From contig NZ_CP052860.1 in NCBI RefSeq assembly GCF_012935715.1, positions 1,054,001 through 1,118,000 of the forward strand: 64,000 nt of DNA. Direction: 5' to 3'. A model generated the notes under the pieces. The model worked only from the letters and a program-made list of their open reading frames with translations, was not told the DNA's origin and searched no databases. Below, one piece after another: positions 1 through 8,013 of this stretch (position 1 is its first letter; the number at the start of each line of letters is the position of its first letter). Source of the DNA: Pseudomonas sp. ADAK13. Its GTDB lineage: Bacteria; Pseudomonadota; Gammaproteobacteria; Pseudomonadales; Pseudomonadaceae. Made by a program: the position numbers and the translations under genes.

Positions 1-88
1 GAAATTACAATTTTCACACAGAACCGTCACCTCAATGTCATGCCAGACTGCCAACCTTCGCAGCATGTAACGAACCGGGTACAAAACC

Positions 89-322
89 ATGCGCCTTCTC
101 AAATCACTGTTCTTTTCCCACACCAGCCATCGCCACTTTGCCCTGCTCGATGCCCAAGGCTGCTGCCAGGCCTTCAAGCAGTGCAGCTTGCCGCCCGTCG
201 GTGAAGGCTGGGTCGAAGTCGAAGAGACCCGCCTGAGCTGGATGCACCGCCCGCTGCCCGCCAGCGCCCGTGTCAGCCCACGGGTTTCGCAGCCACAGCC
301 ACGGCATGCGTTGGTCTCCTGA
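89..322 (+). CDS. Small conserved-looking hypothetical protein, 77 aa
   Basis: Function not recognised. The frame opens with ATG and encodes a 77-residue basic protein with a Cys-Cys pair near residue 25, no signal peptide and no membrane segment. The C-terminal third is rich in Arg, Pro, Ser and Gln. It lies upstream of mqo in the same direction but is separated from it by over 700 bases, so co-transcription is doubtful. I recall a small unknown gene beside mqoB in P. aeruginosa (around PA4639), which supports it being real. The upstream Shine-Dalgarno is weak, and the shadow frame on the other strand is nearly as long, so confidence is moderate. Confidence 0.5.
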   Translation: MRLLKSLFFSHTSHRHFALLDAQGCCQAFKQCSLPPVGEGWVEVEETRLSWMHRPLPASARVSPRVSQPQPRHALVS

Positions 323-1048
323 CCAGATTGCTAATAAAAGTCATTAAACACGTCCATTTGCGCGCATTTCTTCGCTACAATCTCCCCCCGATTATAAGGA
401 CGTCTCCTGATCGGGCCTCGCAGCATCGCTAATGCGCTTGTATTAGCTCCCCGCACCGCCCACAGAGAGCCGCCCACACAGATCGAGTGAAGCTGGCGAG
501 CTTGCTGTTTTCTCTGCAAACCATCGTCTTTACCCGAATCTGCCAGAGCTGCCATGCGCTCGGCCACTTGAGTTGTTTGCCCGTTTTGCCGCTTGCCGGC
601 AGTGATTTCGGGCCAGGTGCCAGGCTGGGGCAGCCCTTTTTTGAGGTTCACGTCTTCAAAAGAGCGTGAAAAAAACGGGTTTTCACAACTTCACAAGAGT
701 GTGGCGAGCAAATGAATAGTTTTGCGTTTGTACAAGCACCATCAGCGTCTGGAACAGCCCCACCACACAGGACCGAGCACTCCTCAAGAACCGGAGCTTG
801 AAGCCTGTCCGCTACGGATTTGGTTGCACGACCGGACGAACTTGACCATAAGTCGAATTGCCACAGGTGCCCTTAAATGCGTTCATACGCAGATCAGGCC
901 CGGCCGGCAGCGTCCGCTTGCGATAAATTGCGAAGAATCGGACATGGCGATCCTGGCCATGGGTAACCTGGGGCATCACGTGAACCGCCCCGTCACTCCT
1001 GGCAGCCATGCCGTCAATTTGGTGCTGCAGATTTTGGAGACGCGTTAA
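323..1048. other. Gene-free 0.7 kb region upstream of mqo
   Basis: No convincing gene is seen in this stretch. It holds a possible -10 hexamer TACAAT at 376-381 and a short hairpin at 647-670 (TTCACG pairing with CGTGAA, inner TCTT with AAGA). A GGAG Shine-Dalgarno at about 1035-1038 precedes the mqo ATG. Three short frames (331-651 minus, 487-669 plus, 722-1048 plus) lack recognisable motifs or good start sites and are treated as chance. The length suggests a long 5' leader or a regulatory RNA, but the sequence alone does not prove either. Confidence 0.4.
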
Positions 1049-2557
1049 ATGGCGCATAACGAAGCAGTCGACGTAGTACTGGTAGGTGCGGGCATCATGA
1101 GTGCCACCCTCGCCGTACTGCTCAAAGAGCTCGACCCCGGCCTCAAGCTGGAAGTCGTTGAGCTGATGGACTCGGGTGCCGCGGAAAGTTCCAACCCGTG
1201 GAACAACGCCGGTACCGGCCATGCCGGGCTGTGTGAGCTGAACTACACACCCGAGGCCGCCGACGGCTCCATCGACATCAAGAAAGCCGTGCACATCAAC
1301 ACCCAATTCGAGGTGTCGAAGCAGTTCTGGGCCTACTTGACCAAGAAAGGCACCTTTGGGTCGTCCAAGTCCTTTATCAGCCCCGTGCCGCACCTGAGCT
1401 TCGTGCAGGGCGAGAAAGGCGTGTCGTTCCTCAAGAAGCGCTTTGAAACCCTCAGCCAGCACCACGCGTTCTCGGACATGCACTACACCGAAGACCGCAG
1501 CGAAATGGCCGAGTGGATGCCGCTGATGATGCCCGGCCGCCCGCTGGACGAAAAAATCGCAGCCACCCGCGTGATGAATGGCACCGACGTCAATTTCGGT
1601 GCCCTGACCAACCAGTTGCTCTCACACCTGACCAGCGCGCCGGATGCACAGGTCAAGTACAGCAAGCGCGTCACCGGCCTCAAGCGCAACGGCGCCGGCT
1701 GGACCGTGAGCATCAAGGACGTCAACAGCGGTAACTCCCGTGATGTGGACGCCAAGTTCGTGTTCCTCGGCGCCGGCGGCGCGGCCCTCCCGCTGCTGCA
1801 GGCCTCGGGCATCGAAGAAAGCAAAGGCTTCGGCGGCTTCCCGGTCAGCGGCCAGTGGCTGCGTTGCGACAACCCGGAAGTGGTCAAGCACCACCAGGCC
1901 AAGGTCTACAGCCAGGCGGCCGTGGGTTCGCCACCGATGTCGGTGCCGCACCTCGACACCCGCGTGGTGGATGGCAAGAAGTCCCTGTTGTTCGGGCCCT
2001 ATGCCGGCTTCACCACCAAGTTCCTCAAGCACGGTTCGTTCCTCGACCTGCCCCTGTCGATTCGTGCCGGCAACATCGGCCCGATGCTGGCCGTGGCCCG
2101 GGACAACATGGACCTGACCAAGTACCTGGTCAGTGAAGTGCGCCAGTCCATGGAGCAGCGCCTGGAATCCCTGCGCCGCTTCTACCCTGAAGCGAAAGCC
2201 GAAGACTGGCGCCTGGAAGTGGCCGGCCAACGGGTGCAGATCATCAAGAAAGACCCGAAGAAAGGCGGCGTGCTGCAATTCGGCACCGAACTGGTTGCGG
2301 CCAAGGACGGTTCGTTGGCCGCCCTGCTGGGCGCATCTCCGGGTGCTTCGGTGACGGTGTCGATCATGCTGGAACTGATCGAACGCTGCTTCCCGACGAA
2401 AGCGGCCGGTGAGTGGGCAGCCAAGCTGCACGAGATCTTCCCGGCTCGGGAAAAGGTCCTGGAGACCGATGCGCAGCTGTATCGCAAGATCAACACGCAG
2501 AACAACATCAGCCTGGAACTGGTTGAGCAGAGCAGCGAGACCGAAAGCTACGCTTGA
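1049..2557 (+). CDS. mqo: Malate:quinone oxidoreductase
   Basis: Membrane-associated FAD enzyme that oxidises L-malate to oxaloacetate and passes electrons to the quinone pool, replacing or supplementing NAD-malate dehydrogenase in the TCA cycle. The 502-residue length is normal for the family. The N-terminal dinucleotide-binding loop GAGIMS lies at residues 13-18, followed by the family block [20 protein letters not shown] near residues 47-66. The C-terminal stretch [18 protein letters not shown] is also typical. The start is fixed by GGAG 10 bases upstream. The stop codon abuts a tandem repeat, and a strong terminator follows. P. aeruginosa has two mqo copies; this context matches mqoB. Confidence 0.96.
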   Translation: MAHNEAVDVVLVGAGIMSATLAVLLKELDPGLKLEVVELMDSGAAESSNPWNNAGTGHAGLCELNYTPEAADGSIDIKKAVHINTQFEVSKQFWAYLTKKGTFGSSKSFISPVPHLSFVQGEKGVSFLKKRFETLSQHHAFSDMHYTEDRSEMAEWMPLMMPGRPLDEKIAATRVMNGTDVNFGALTNQLLSHLTSAPDAQVKYSKRVTGLKRNGAGWTVSIKDVNSGNSRDVDAKFVFLGAGGAALPLLQASGIEESKGFGGFPVSGQWLRCDNPEVVKHHQAKVYSQAAVGSPPMSVPHLDTRVVDGKKSLLFGPYAGFTTKFLKHGSFLDLPLSIRAGNIGPMLAVARDNMDLTKYLVSEVRQSMEQRLESLRRFYPEAKAEDWRLEVAGQRVQIIKKDPKKGGVLQFGTELVAAKDGSLAALLGASPGASVTVSIMLELIERCFPTKAAGEWAAKLHEIFPAREKVLETDAQLYRKINTQNNISLELVEQSSETESYA

Positions 2558-2622
2558 GCGTCGTGACGCAGAGCGTCGTGACGCAGAGCGTCGTGACGCA
2601 GAGCGTCGTGACGCAGAGCGTC
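2556..2622. repeat. Tandem 15-bp repeat overlapping the mqo stop codon
   Basis: Four perfect copies of GAGCGTCGTGACGCA start at 2556, 2571, 2586 and 2601, followed by a partial fifth copy. Each unit carries the inverted repeat GCGTC-GT-GACGC, so each can fold as a small hairpin. The first copy begins on the last bases of the mqo TGA codon. Confidence 0.9.
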
Positions 2623-2628
2623 AGTGGA

Positions 2629-2655
2629 TGCATTCCCACGCAGAGCGTGGGAACG
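2629..2655. repeat. Short palindromic repeat with TTCCCACGC/GCGTGGGAA arms
   Basis: The arms TTCCCACGC and GCGTGGGAA flank a three-base AGA loop directly after the tandem repeat. This looks like an extragenic palindrome of the kind scattered in fluorescens-group genomes, and the adjacent 15-bp units share its GACGCAGAGCGTC core pattern. Confidence 0.65.
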
Positions 2656-2683
2656 AAAAACGCCCCGATGGGGCGTTTTTTTT
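2656..2683. terminator. Bidirectional terminator between mqo and the PA4642-like gene
   Basis: The stem CGCCCC-GAT-GGGGCG is flanked by a run of A on the left and eight T on the right. It sits between convergent genes and can serve both strands. Confidence 0.9.
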
Positions 2684-2694
2684 GTCCGTAGCAA

Positions 2695-2982
2695 TCAGCC
2701 GCGGGCTTGTTCGATCAGCTCGATGTACTCGGCGGCGTTGCGCTGGTCCTTGATCACGTCAACAAACGTCAGGCCATGCTCATCCTTGCCATCGAGGTCC
2801 AGGCCGGCTTCCTTGAAGAAAACCAGGAAGCGCTCGAAGTCGTCGATGCGCAGGCCACGGTAAGCCTTGATCAGTTTGTGCAGGGACGGCGAAGTGGCGT
2901 CTACCGGCTCGAAATCCAGGAACAGCTTGATTTGCTCGTCGCCGATTTCATCACCAATCAGCTGTTTCTTATCTTTACGCAT
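2695..2982 (-). CDS. PA4642-family small cytoplasmic protein, 95 aa
   Basis: Function unknown; the family is conserved in Pseudomonas (I recall PA4642 next to mqoB). The start chosen is the ATG giving MRKDKKQLIGDEIGDEQ, because upstream in-frame sequence is out of character and partly repeat-derived. The product is small, acidic and soluble, with no signal peptide or membrane span. It holds a helical core around LHKLIKAYRGLRIDDFERF (residues about 34-52) and a C-terminal DVIKDQRNAAEYIELI helix. It converges on mqo across a shared terminator. A repeat pair just upstream separates it from the next gene, so it may be transcribed alone. Confidence 0.8.
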   Translation of the reverse strand: MRKDKKQLIGDEIGDEQIKLFLDFEPVDATSPSLHKLIKAYRGLRIDDFERFLVFFKEAGLDLDGKDEHGLTFVDVIKDQRNAAEYIELIEQARG

Positions 2983-3063
2983 TACCGACTCCAGCCTGCA
3001 GACATTTACACGGGAAAAGCAGTTTACCTGCGGCACAGCGGCTTCGAAAGCTACGCGAGCCAA

Positions 3064-3152
3064 TGTGGGAGCTGGCTTGCCTGCGATAGCGATGCATCAG
3101 TAGCAGATGGGCCAACTGACCCACCGCTATCGCAGGCAAGCCAGCTCCCACA
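3064..3152. repeat. REP pair (REPIN), GTGGGAGCTGGCTTGCCTGCGATAGC type
   Basis: Two inverted copies of a 27-base REP face each other with the TGTGGGAG ends outward: 3064-3090 and 3126-3152. The arms match perfectly, including the CTGCGATAGC tail. This is the classic fluorescens-group REPIN layout. Confidence 0.93.
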
Positions 3153-3190
3153 TTGACTGTATTTACACGGCCGAATCCGCGTCGGCTGGA

Positions 3191-3676
3191 TTATTTGGCG
3201 CGAACGGCCCCGGTGTGCAAATCAGCCCAGATATGGCCATTGGCGTAAGTGAGGAATTGCACGTAGACCGTGTCATTGCGCAACAGGTCGACAATCACCC
3301 GGTACTGGGTCATCGGATACGACAAGGTGAGGGTTTTGCTTTTATCGTCGAACACCGGCTTTTTCAGGCTTTTGCTTTCGGCGTCGAAGTTGAGGATCAC
3401 CTGGGCGATGGTCGCGCCCTTGTTCAAGGATTTGCCCTTGAGGCGGATCATCAACGGCGAGGTCACCGGAATCGGCTGCTGGGTGGATTGGCGCTGGTTC
3501 CCCACCACCACCGAATAGTCGGTGACTTGCAGCAATTGCTGCTGGTCCGCCGCTTCGGCCCGCAGATTAAGGTCGTCAGGAGGAAGGAATTGGCTGTGCA
3601 ACGGCGCAGGAGCGGCCGCCAGGGGCAAACTGAAGGTCAGCGCCAGGGCGGCGCAAGTGCGAATCAAAAAGCTCAT
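3191..3676 (-). CDS. Exported hypothetical protein, 161 aa
   Basis: Function not recognised. A signal peptide is clear at residues 1-22: basic-poor start, hydrophobic core ALALTFSLPLA and small residues at AAA before a likely cleavage. The mature part is about 140 residues and looks like a small periplasmic beta-rich domain, with alternating hydrophobic stretches such as RVIVDLLRNDTVYVQFLTYA. No cysteines or lipobox are seen in the mature part. It lies 35 bases beyond the cupin gene on the same strand, and probably belongs to the hpt-cupin transcript. It matches my memory of the unknown gene PA4643 in position. Confidence 0.75.
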   Translation of the reverse strand: MSFLIRTCAALALTFSLPLAAAPAPLHSQFLPPDDLNLRAEAADQQQLLQVTDYSVVVGNQRQSTQQPIPVTSPLMIRLKGKSLNKGATIAQVILNFDAESKSLKKPVFDDKSKTLTLSYPMTQYRVIVDLLRNDTVYVQFLTYANGHIWADLHTGAVRAK

Positions 3677-3711
3677 GGGCCGCTCCGTGAAAGATGGCCC
3701 AGCACTTTAGC

Positions 3712-4179
3712 TCAATCGAACTGGGCAAGCATCCAGCGCTGATACTCAGCCACTTCGGCATCACCTTCGCGGGGCGCCCAACTCGCCAGCTCGCCCTCGC
3801 TCACCGGCCGATAAGGCCCGGCCTTGCACTCGAACATAATGGTATCGGGCTCCAACACCACCAGGCCGTGAAACACGCCCGGCGGTAAATCGACGCCCGG
3901 GCACTCACCGCCGGCCTGCATCACGCGCTTGACCAACACCTCGCCAGTCTCGCTGAAGATCAGCAGGCCCAGGCAGCCTTTGAGGACCAGCAGGGTTTCC
4001 GCCTTATCGGCACTCAAATGGCGATGCGGCGGCACATAGGTGTTGGGCTGCATGCCAACCGCCATGCGATGGCACGGTTCTTCCATCTGGTGAAAGTTAT
4101 GGTGATGCCGTCCACGAGGGCTGTTAGCCGCTTTCTCGGCCAGTTCCGTCAACAGCGTTTGATCAAGAAAGCTGGCCAT
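3712..4179 (-). CDS. WbuC-family cupin metalloprotein
   Basis: A single-domain cupin of 155 residues. Motif 1 is visible as PPHRHLSADKAETLLVLKG (about residues 50-68), carrying the His-x-His and Glu expected to bind a metal. The second cupin motif is around PPGVFHGLVVLEPDTIMFE, with one His. WbuC proteins are annotated with this fold, but the reaction is not settled, so I infer only a small-molecule or sugar-related role. The gene starts 3 bases after the end of hpt on the same strand, indicating co-transcription. No signal peptide is present, so it is cytoplasmic. Confidence 0.8.
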   Translation of the reverse strand: MASFLDQTLLTELAEKAANSPRGRHHHNFHQMEEPCHRMAVGMQPNTYVPPHRHLSADKAETLLVLKGCLGLLIFSETGEVLVKRVMQAGGECPGVDLPPGVFHGLVVLEPDTIMFECKAGPYRPVSEGELASWAPREGDAEVAEYQRWMLAQFD

Positions 4180-4182
4180 TGA

Positions 4183-4740
4183 TTACATTCCTTTAACCGC
4201 ATAGATGCCGTTGGCGTTGCGCCAGTAGCCTTTGTAGTCCATGCCGTAACCGAAGATGTAACGGTCGATGCACGGCAGGCCCACGTAATCGGCTTTCAGG
4301 TCCGGGCGGGCCTTGCGGTCGTGGTCCTTGTCGATCAGTACGGCGGTGTGCACTTTGCGCGCGCCGGCGTGTTTGCAGAAGTCGATGATGGCGCCCAGGG
4401 TGTGCCCTTCGTCGAGGATGTCATCGATGATCAGCACGTCGCGGTCAATGAACGAGACTTCCGGCTTGGCTTTCCAGAACAGGTCGCCGCCGCTGGTTTC
4501 GTTGCGATAGCGGGTGGCGTGCAGGTAGGACGCTTCCAGCGGGAATTGCAGATGGGTGAGCAATTTACCGGCGAAAATCAGGCCACCGTTCATCACGCAA
4601 AAGACCACCGGGTTGGTGTCGGCCATTTCGCGGGAGATGTGCGCGCCGACCTTGGCGATGGCCTCTTCGACTTGCGCTTCGGTGTACAGGCAGTCAGCCT
4701 CGCGCATGATTTGACGGATATGCTCGAGATCAGCGGACAT
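4183..4740 (-). CDS. hpt: Hypoxanthine-guanine phosphoribosyltransferase
   Basis: Purine salvage enzyme that joins hypoxanthine or guanine to PRPP, giving IMP or GMP. The PRPP-binding loop VLIIDDILDEGHTLGA is at residues 102-117 of a 185-residue protein, normal for bacterial HPRT (type I). The ATG at 4740 is preferred over one nine codons upstream because TGGAGAGCGCC gives a good Shine-Dalgarno just before it. It leads a minus-strand group with the cupin and the exported protein, and is divergent from upp-uraA. Purine and pyrimidine salvage genes therefore share one intergenic control region. Confidence 0.95.
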   Translation of the reverse strand: MSADLEHIRQIMREADCLYTEAQVEEAIAKVGAHISREMADTNPVVFCVMNGGLIFAGKLLTHLQFPLEASYLHATRYRNETSGGDLFWKAKPEVSFIDRDVLIIDDILDEGHTLGAIIDFCKHAGARKVHTAVLIDKDHDRKARPDLKADYVGLPCIDRYIFGYGMDYKGYWRNANGIYAVKGM

Positions 4741-4904
4741 GGCGCTCTCCAAGGGGTGCTGTGGCAAGAAAAGCGGGCAAAGGTACGCATGTGAGGCGCA
4801 ACGTTCAAGCCTTAATGGACTAACGTACTAGATGTCTATAGGACAACACCCTCGGATAGATTAATCTAGGCCGGTTTTTTTGCCCGCCGCCGGAGCCTTT
4901 CCCC

Positions 4905-5543
4905 ATGCCCATCCGTGAGATCCGCCATCCGCTGATCCGACATAAACTCGGCCTTATGCGCCGCGCCGACATTAGCACGAAGAACTTCCGTGAGCTTGCT
5001 CAGGAAGTCGGAGCGCTGCTCACCTACGAGGCGACCAAAGACCTGCCCCTGGAAAACTACGAGATCGCCGGTTGGTGTGGTCCCGTCCAGGTCGAGAAAA
5101 TCGCCGGCAAGAAGATTACCGTGGTGCCGATACTGCGCGCCGGTATCGGCATGCTCGAAGGCGTACTCAGCCTGATCCCGGGCGCCAAGGTCAGCGCCGT
5201 GGGCGTGGCCCGCAATGAAGAGACGCTGCAGGCCCACACCTACCTGGAAAAACTGGTCCCGGAAATCGACGAACGCCTGGCGATGATCATCGACCCGATG
5301 CTCGCCACCGGCAGTTCCATGGTTGCCACCATCGACCTGCTGAAAAAAGCCGGTTGCAAGGACATCCGCGCCATGGTGCTGGTGGCCGCTCCCGAAGGCA
5401 TCGCCGCCGTCGAGAAAGCCCACCCGGACGTGCTGATCTACACCGCGTCCATCGATGAACGCCTGAACGAACACGGCTACATCATCCCGGGCCTGGGCGA
5501 TGCCGGCGACAAGATCTTCGGTACCAAGCAGAAGGACGCGTGA
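4905..5543 (+). CDS. upp: Uracil phosphoribosyltransferase
   Basis: Converts uracil plus PRPP to UMP in pyrimidine salvage. The PRPP loop DPMLATGSS is at residues 130-138, and the uracil-binding C-terminal block [16 protein letters not shown] is near residues 192-207. The length of 212 residues is typical. The start [10 protein letters not shown] is the conserved N-terminus of the family. It is followed within 2 bases by the ATG of the uracil permease, so uptake and conversion of uracil are coupled in one transcript. Confidence 0.97.
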   Translation: MPIREIRHPLIRHKLGLMRRADISTKNFRELAQEVGALLTYEATKDLPLENYEIAGWCGPVQVEKIAGKKITVVPILRAGIGMLEGVLSLIPGAKVSAVGVARNEETLQAHTYLEKLVPEIDERLAMIIDPMLATGSSMVATIDLLKKAGCKDIRAMVLVAAPEGIAAVEKAHPDVLIYTASIDERLNEHGYIIPGLGDAGDKIFGTKQKDA

Positions 5544-5545
5544 CC

Positions 5546-6820
5546 ATGCAGGATGAATTCAACGACCCGCTTTGGCGCCAGATCCTGTCTGGCGCACAGA
5601 TGCTCTTTGTAGCATTTGGCGCGCTGGTGTTGATGCCGCTGATCACCGGTCTCGATCCAAACGTCGCCCTGTTTACCGCAGGCTTGGGCACCTTGTTGTT
5701 CCAAGTGGTCACCGGGCGCCAAGTGCCGGTGTTCCTGGCGTCGAGCTTTGCGTTTATCACCCCGATCATTCTCGCCAAAGGCCAATTCGGCCTCGCGGCG
5801 ACCATGGGCGGCGTGATGGCGGCCGGTTTCGTTTACACCTTCCTGGGCCTGGCTGTGAAGATCAAGGGCACCGGTTTCATCGACCGGCTGCTGCCGCCGG
5901 TGGTGATCGGGCCGGTGATCATTTCCATCGGCCTGGCCATGGCGCCGATCGCCGCCAACATGGCAATGGGCAAGGCGGGTGACGGTAGCGAGTTGATCCA
6001 CTACCAAACCGCCATGCTGATCTCGATGCCGGCGCTGCTGACCACATTGATCGTCGCGGTGTTCGGCAAAGGCATTTTCCGCCTGGTGCCGATCATCTCC
6101 GGTGTGTTGGTGGGTTTCGCCATGTCGTTCTACTTCGGTGTCGTCGACACCGCGAAGATCGCTGCCGCACCGTGGTTCGCCCTGCCCCACTTCACCGCGC
6201 CGGAATTCAACTGGCAGGCGATCCTGTTTATCGTCCCGGTGGCCCTGGCCCCGGCCATCGAACACATCGGCGGCGTTATTGCCGTGGGCAGCGTGACCGG
6301 TCGCGACTACCTGAAAAAGCCTGGCCTGCACCGCACGCTGTTGGGTGATGGTATCGCCACCACCGCTGCCGGCCTCTTCGGCGGCCCGCCCAACACGACC
6401 TACGCGGAAGTGACGGGCGCGGTGATGCTGACCAAGAACTACAACCCGAAGATCATGACCTGGGCGGCAGTGTTTGCCATCAGCCTGGCGTTTATCGGCA
6501 AGTTCGGCGCGCTGCTGCAAAGCATTCCAGTCCCGGTGATGGGCGGTATTTTGTGCCTGCTGTTCGGTTCGATTGCCGCAGTGGGGATGAACACGCTGAT
6601 CCGTCACAAGATCGACCTCGGCGAAGCGCGCAACCTGGTGATTGTGTCGGTGACCCTGGTGTTCGGGATTGGCGGTGTGCTGGTAGGTACCGGCACCGGC
6701 CCGGATGACTTTGGCCTGAAGGGCATTGCCCTGTGTGCGGTGGTAGCGATTGCGTTGAATCTGTTGCTGCCGGGCAATGACGGCTGGAAGAACAAGAAGC
6801 CGGATGAGCCGTTGCTGTAA
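5546..6820 (+). CDS. uraA: Uracil permease (NCS2 family)
   Basis: Inner-membrane uracil:proton symporter. The sequence shows about 14 hydrophobic segments, and the NCS2 signature region AIEHIGGVIAVGSVTGRDYL near residues 235-254 and GGPPNTTYAEVTGAV near residues 280-294. A GTG that overlaps the upp stop lies two codons earlier. I prefer the ATG at 5546 because the GAAGGA at 5531-5536 is then 9 bases away. The length of 424 residues is normal. It is translationally coupled to upp. Confidence 0.95.
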   Translation: MQDEFNDPLWRQILSGAQMLFVAFGALVLMPLITGLDPNVALFTAGLGTLLFQVVTGRQVPVFLASSFAFITPIILAKGQFGLAATMGGVMAAGFVYTFLGLAVKIKGTGFIDRLLPPVVIGPVIISIGLAMAPIAANMAMGKAGDGSELIHYQTAMLISMPALLTTLIVAVFGKGIFRLVPIISGVLVGFAMSFYFGVVDTAKIAAAPWFALPHFTAPEFNWQAILFIVPVALAPAIEHIGGVIAVGSVTGRDYLKKPGLHRTLLGDGIATTAAGLFGGPPNTTYAEVTGAVMLTKNYNPKIMTWAAVFAISLAFIGKFGALLQSIPVPVMGGILCLLFGSIAAVGMNTLIRHKIDLGEARNLVIVSVTLVFGIGGVLVGTGTGPDDFGLKGIALCAVVAIALNLLLPGNDGWKNKKPDEPLL

Positions 6821-6851
6821 GGCTTTAGCTCTTTGGTGTTGCTGATGGCCT

Positions 6852-6936
6852 CATCGCGGGCAAGCCCGGCTCCCACAGGGGACTGCATTCTTTCTGACAA
6901 TGCATTCCAATGTGGGAGCCGGGCTTGCCCGCGATG
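6852..6936. repeat. REP pair with reversed polarity (GTGGGAG ends inward)
   Basis: The arms at 6852-6877 and 6911-6936 match perfectly, but the CTCCCACA/TGTGGGAG ends face each other instead of outward as in the other pairs here. The variant is the GAGCCGGGCTTGCCCGCGATG type. It lies between convergent uraA and hisC. Confidence 0.9.
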
Positions 6937-6957
6937 GCGCCGGTTCAGTCAATAAAG

Positions 6958-8010
6958 TTACAGCTCACCCAACGCATCAATCAGCGCCTGATTCTGCTCT
7001 GGCGTGCCGATGCTGATCCGCAGGAACTGGGCAATCCGCTCCTGCTTGAAGTGCCGCACGATCACCCCTTGCTCCCGCACCTTGGCTGCCAGCCCGGCGG
7101 CGTCGTGCCGTGGGTGACGGGCAAAGATGAAGTTGGCTGCAGACGGCAGCACCTCAAAACCTTTGGCCTGCAACTGCGCCACCAGCTTTTCACGGCTGTC
7201 GATCACTAACTGACAGGTCTTCTGGAAGTGCTCACGGTCTTCAAACGCAGCGGCCGCGCCGACAATCGCCAAACGATCCAGCGGATAGGAGTTGAAGCTG
7301 TTCTTGACCCGCTCCAGCGCCTCGATCAGGTCCGGATGGCCCACGGCCAGGCCCACCCGCAAACCGGCCAGGGAGCGCGACTTGGAGAGGGTTTGGGTCA
7401 CCAGCAGGTTCGGGTAGCGGTCCACCAGGCTGATGGCGGTCTCGCCGCCAAAATCGATATAGGCCTCATCGACCACCACCACCGAATCCGGGCTGGCCTT
7501 GAGGATCTGCTCCACGGCGTCCAGCGCCATCACGCAACCCGTCGGCGCGTTCGGGTTGGGGAAGATGATCCCGCCGTTTGGCCTGGCGTAGTCCGACACG
7601 CGGATCTGGAACTGTTCATCCAGTGGCACCGCGTCGAACGCAATGCGGTACAGGCCGCAGTACACCGGGTAGAAGCTGTAGCTGATGTCCGGGAACAGCA
7701 GCGGCAAGTCGTGCTGGAACAAACCGTGGAAGATGTGCGCCAGGACTTCGTCGGAACCGTTGCCGAGGAACACCTTGCCCGCGTCGATCCCGTAATACTT
7801 CGCCACTGCCTGCTTGAGCAGGTCACTATTGGGGTCCGGGTACAAACGCAGGTTGTCGTTCAGCTCGGCCTGCATGGCGGCCAGCGCCTTGGGCGATGGG
7901 CCGTAGGGGTTTTCATTGGTGTTCAGCTTGACCAGTTTGGTCAGCTTCGGTTGCTCACCGGGCACGTAAGGAACGAGATCCTTGACGAGCGGGCTCCAGA
8001 ATTTGCTCAT
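6958..8010 (-). CDS. hisC: Histidinol-phosphate aminotransferase
   Basis: PLP enzyme that makes histidinol phosphate from imidazole acetol phosphate and glutamate in histidine synthesis. The Schiff-base lysine is K210 in [14 protein letters not shown]. The NENPYGPSP block (residues 32-40) and [12 protein letters not shown] (83-94) are class II-beta/HisC features, as is NPNAPTG (152-158). The length of 350 residues is normal. It starts 3 bases after hisD ends, so it is the last gene of the ibaG-murA-hisG-hisD-hisC run. Pseudomonas also carries a second hisC elsewhere, so this corresponds to hisC1 by position. Confidence 0.95.
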   Translation of the reverse strand: MSKFWSPLVKDLVPYVPGEQPKLTKLVKLNTNENPYGPSPKALAAMQAELNDNLRLYPDPNSDLLKQAVAKYYGIDAGKVFLGNGSDEVLAHIFHGLFQHDLPLLFPDISYSFYPVYCGLYRIAFDAVPLDEQFQIRVSDYARPNGGIIFPNPNAPTGCVMALDAVEQILKASPDSVVVVDEAYIDFGGETAISLVDRYPNLLVTQTLSKSRSLAGLRVGLAVGHPDLIEALERVKNSFNSYPLDRLAIVGAAAAFEDREHFQKTCQLVIDSREKLVAQLQAKGFEVLPSAANFIFARHPRHDAAGLAAKVREQGVIVRHFKQERIAQFLRISIGTPEQNQALIDALGEL

Positions 8011-8013
8011 GTT

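Noticed and set aside
331..651. Minus-strand frame of 106 residues upstream of mqo
   Set aside because: No motif or good start, and it covers the likely promoter region of mqo.
722..1048. Frame of 108 residues ending on the base before the mqo ATG
   Set aside because: TTG start without a ribosome site, irregular composition and no motif; its end next to mqo appears to be chance.
2556..2622. Possible CRISPR-like array
   Set aside because: The 15-bp units are directly adjacent without unique spacers; it is a simple tandem repeat.
5477..6607. Minus-strand frame of 376 residues, rich in His and Gln
   Set aside because: Antisense shadow of uraA; composition is typical of complement-strand artefacts.
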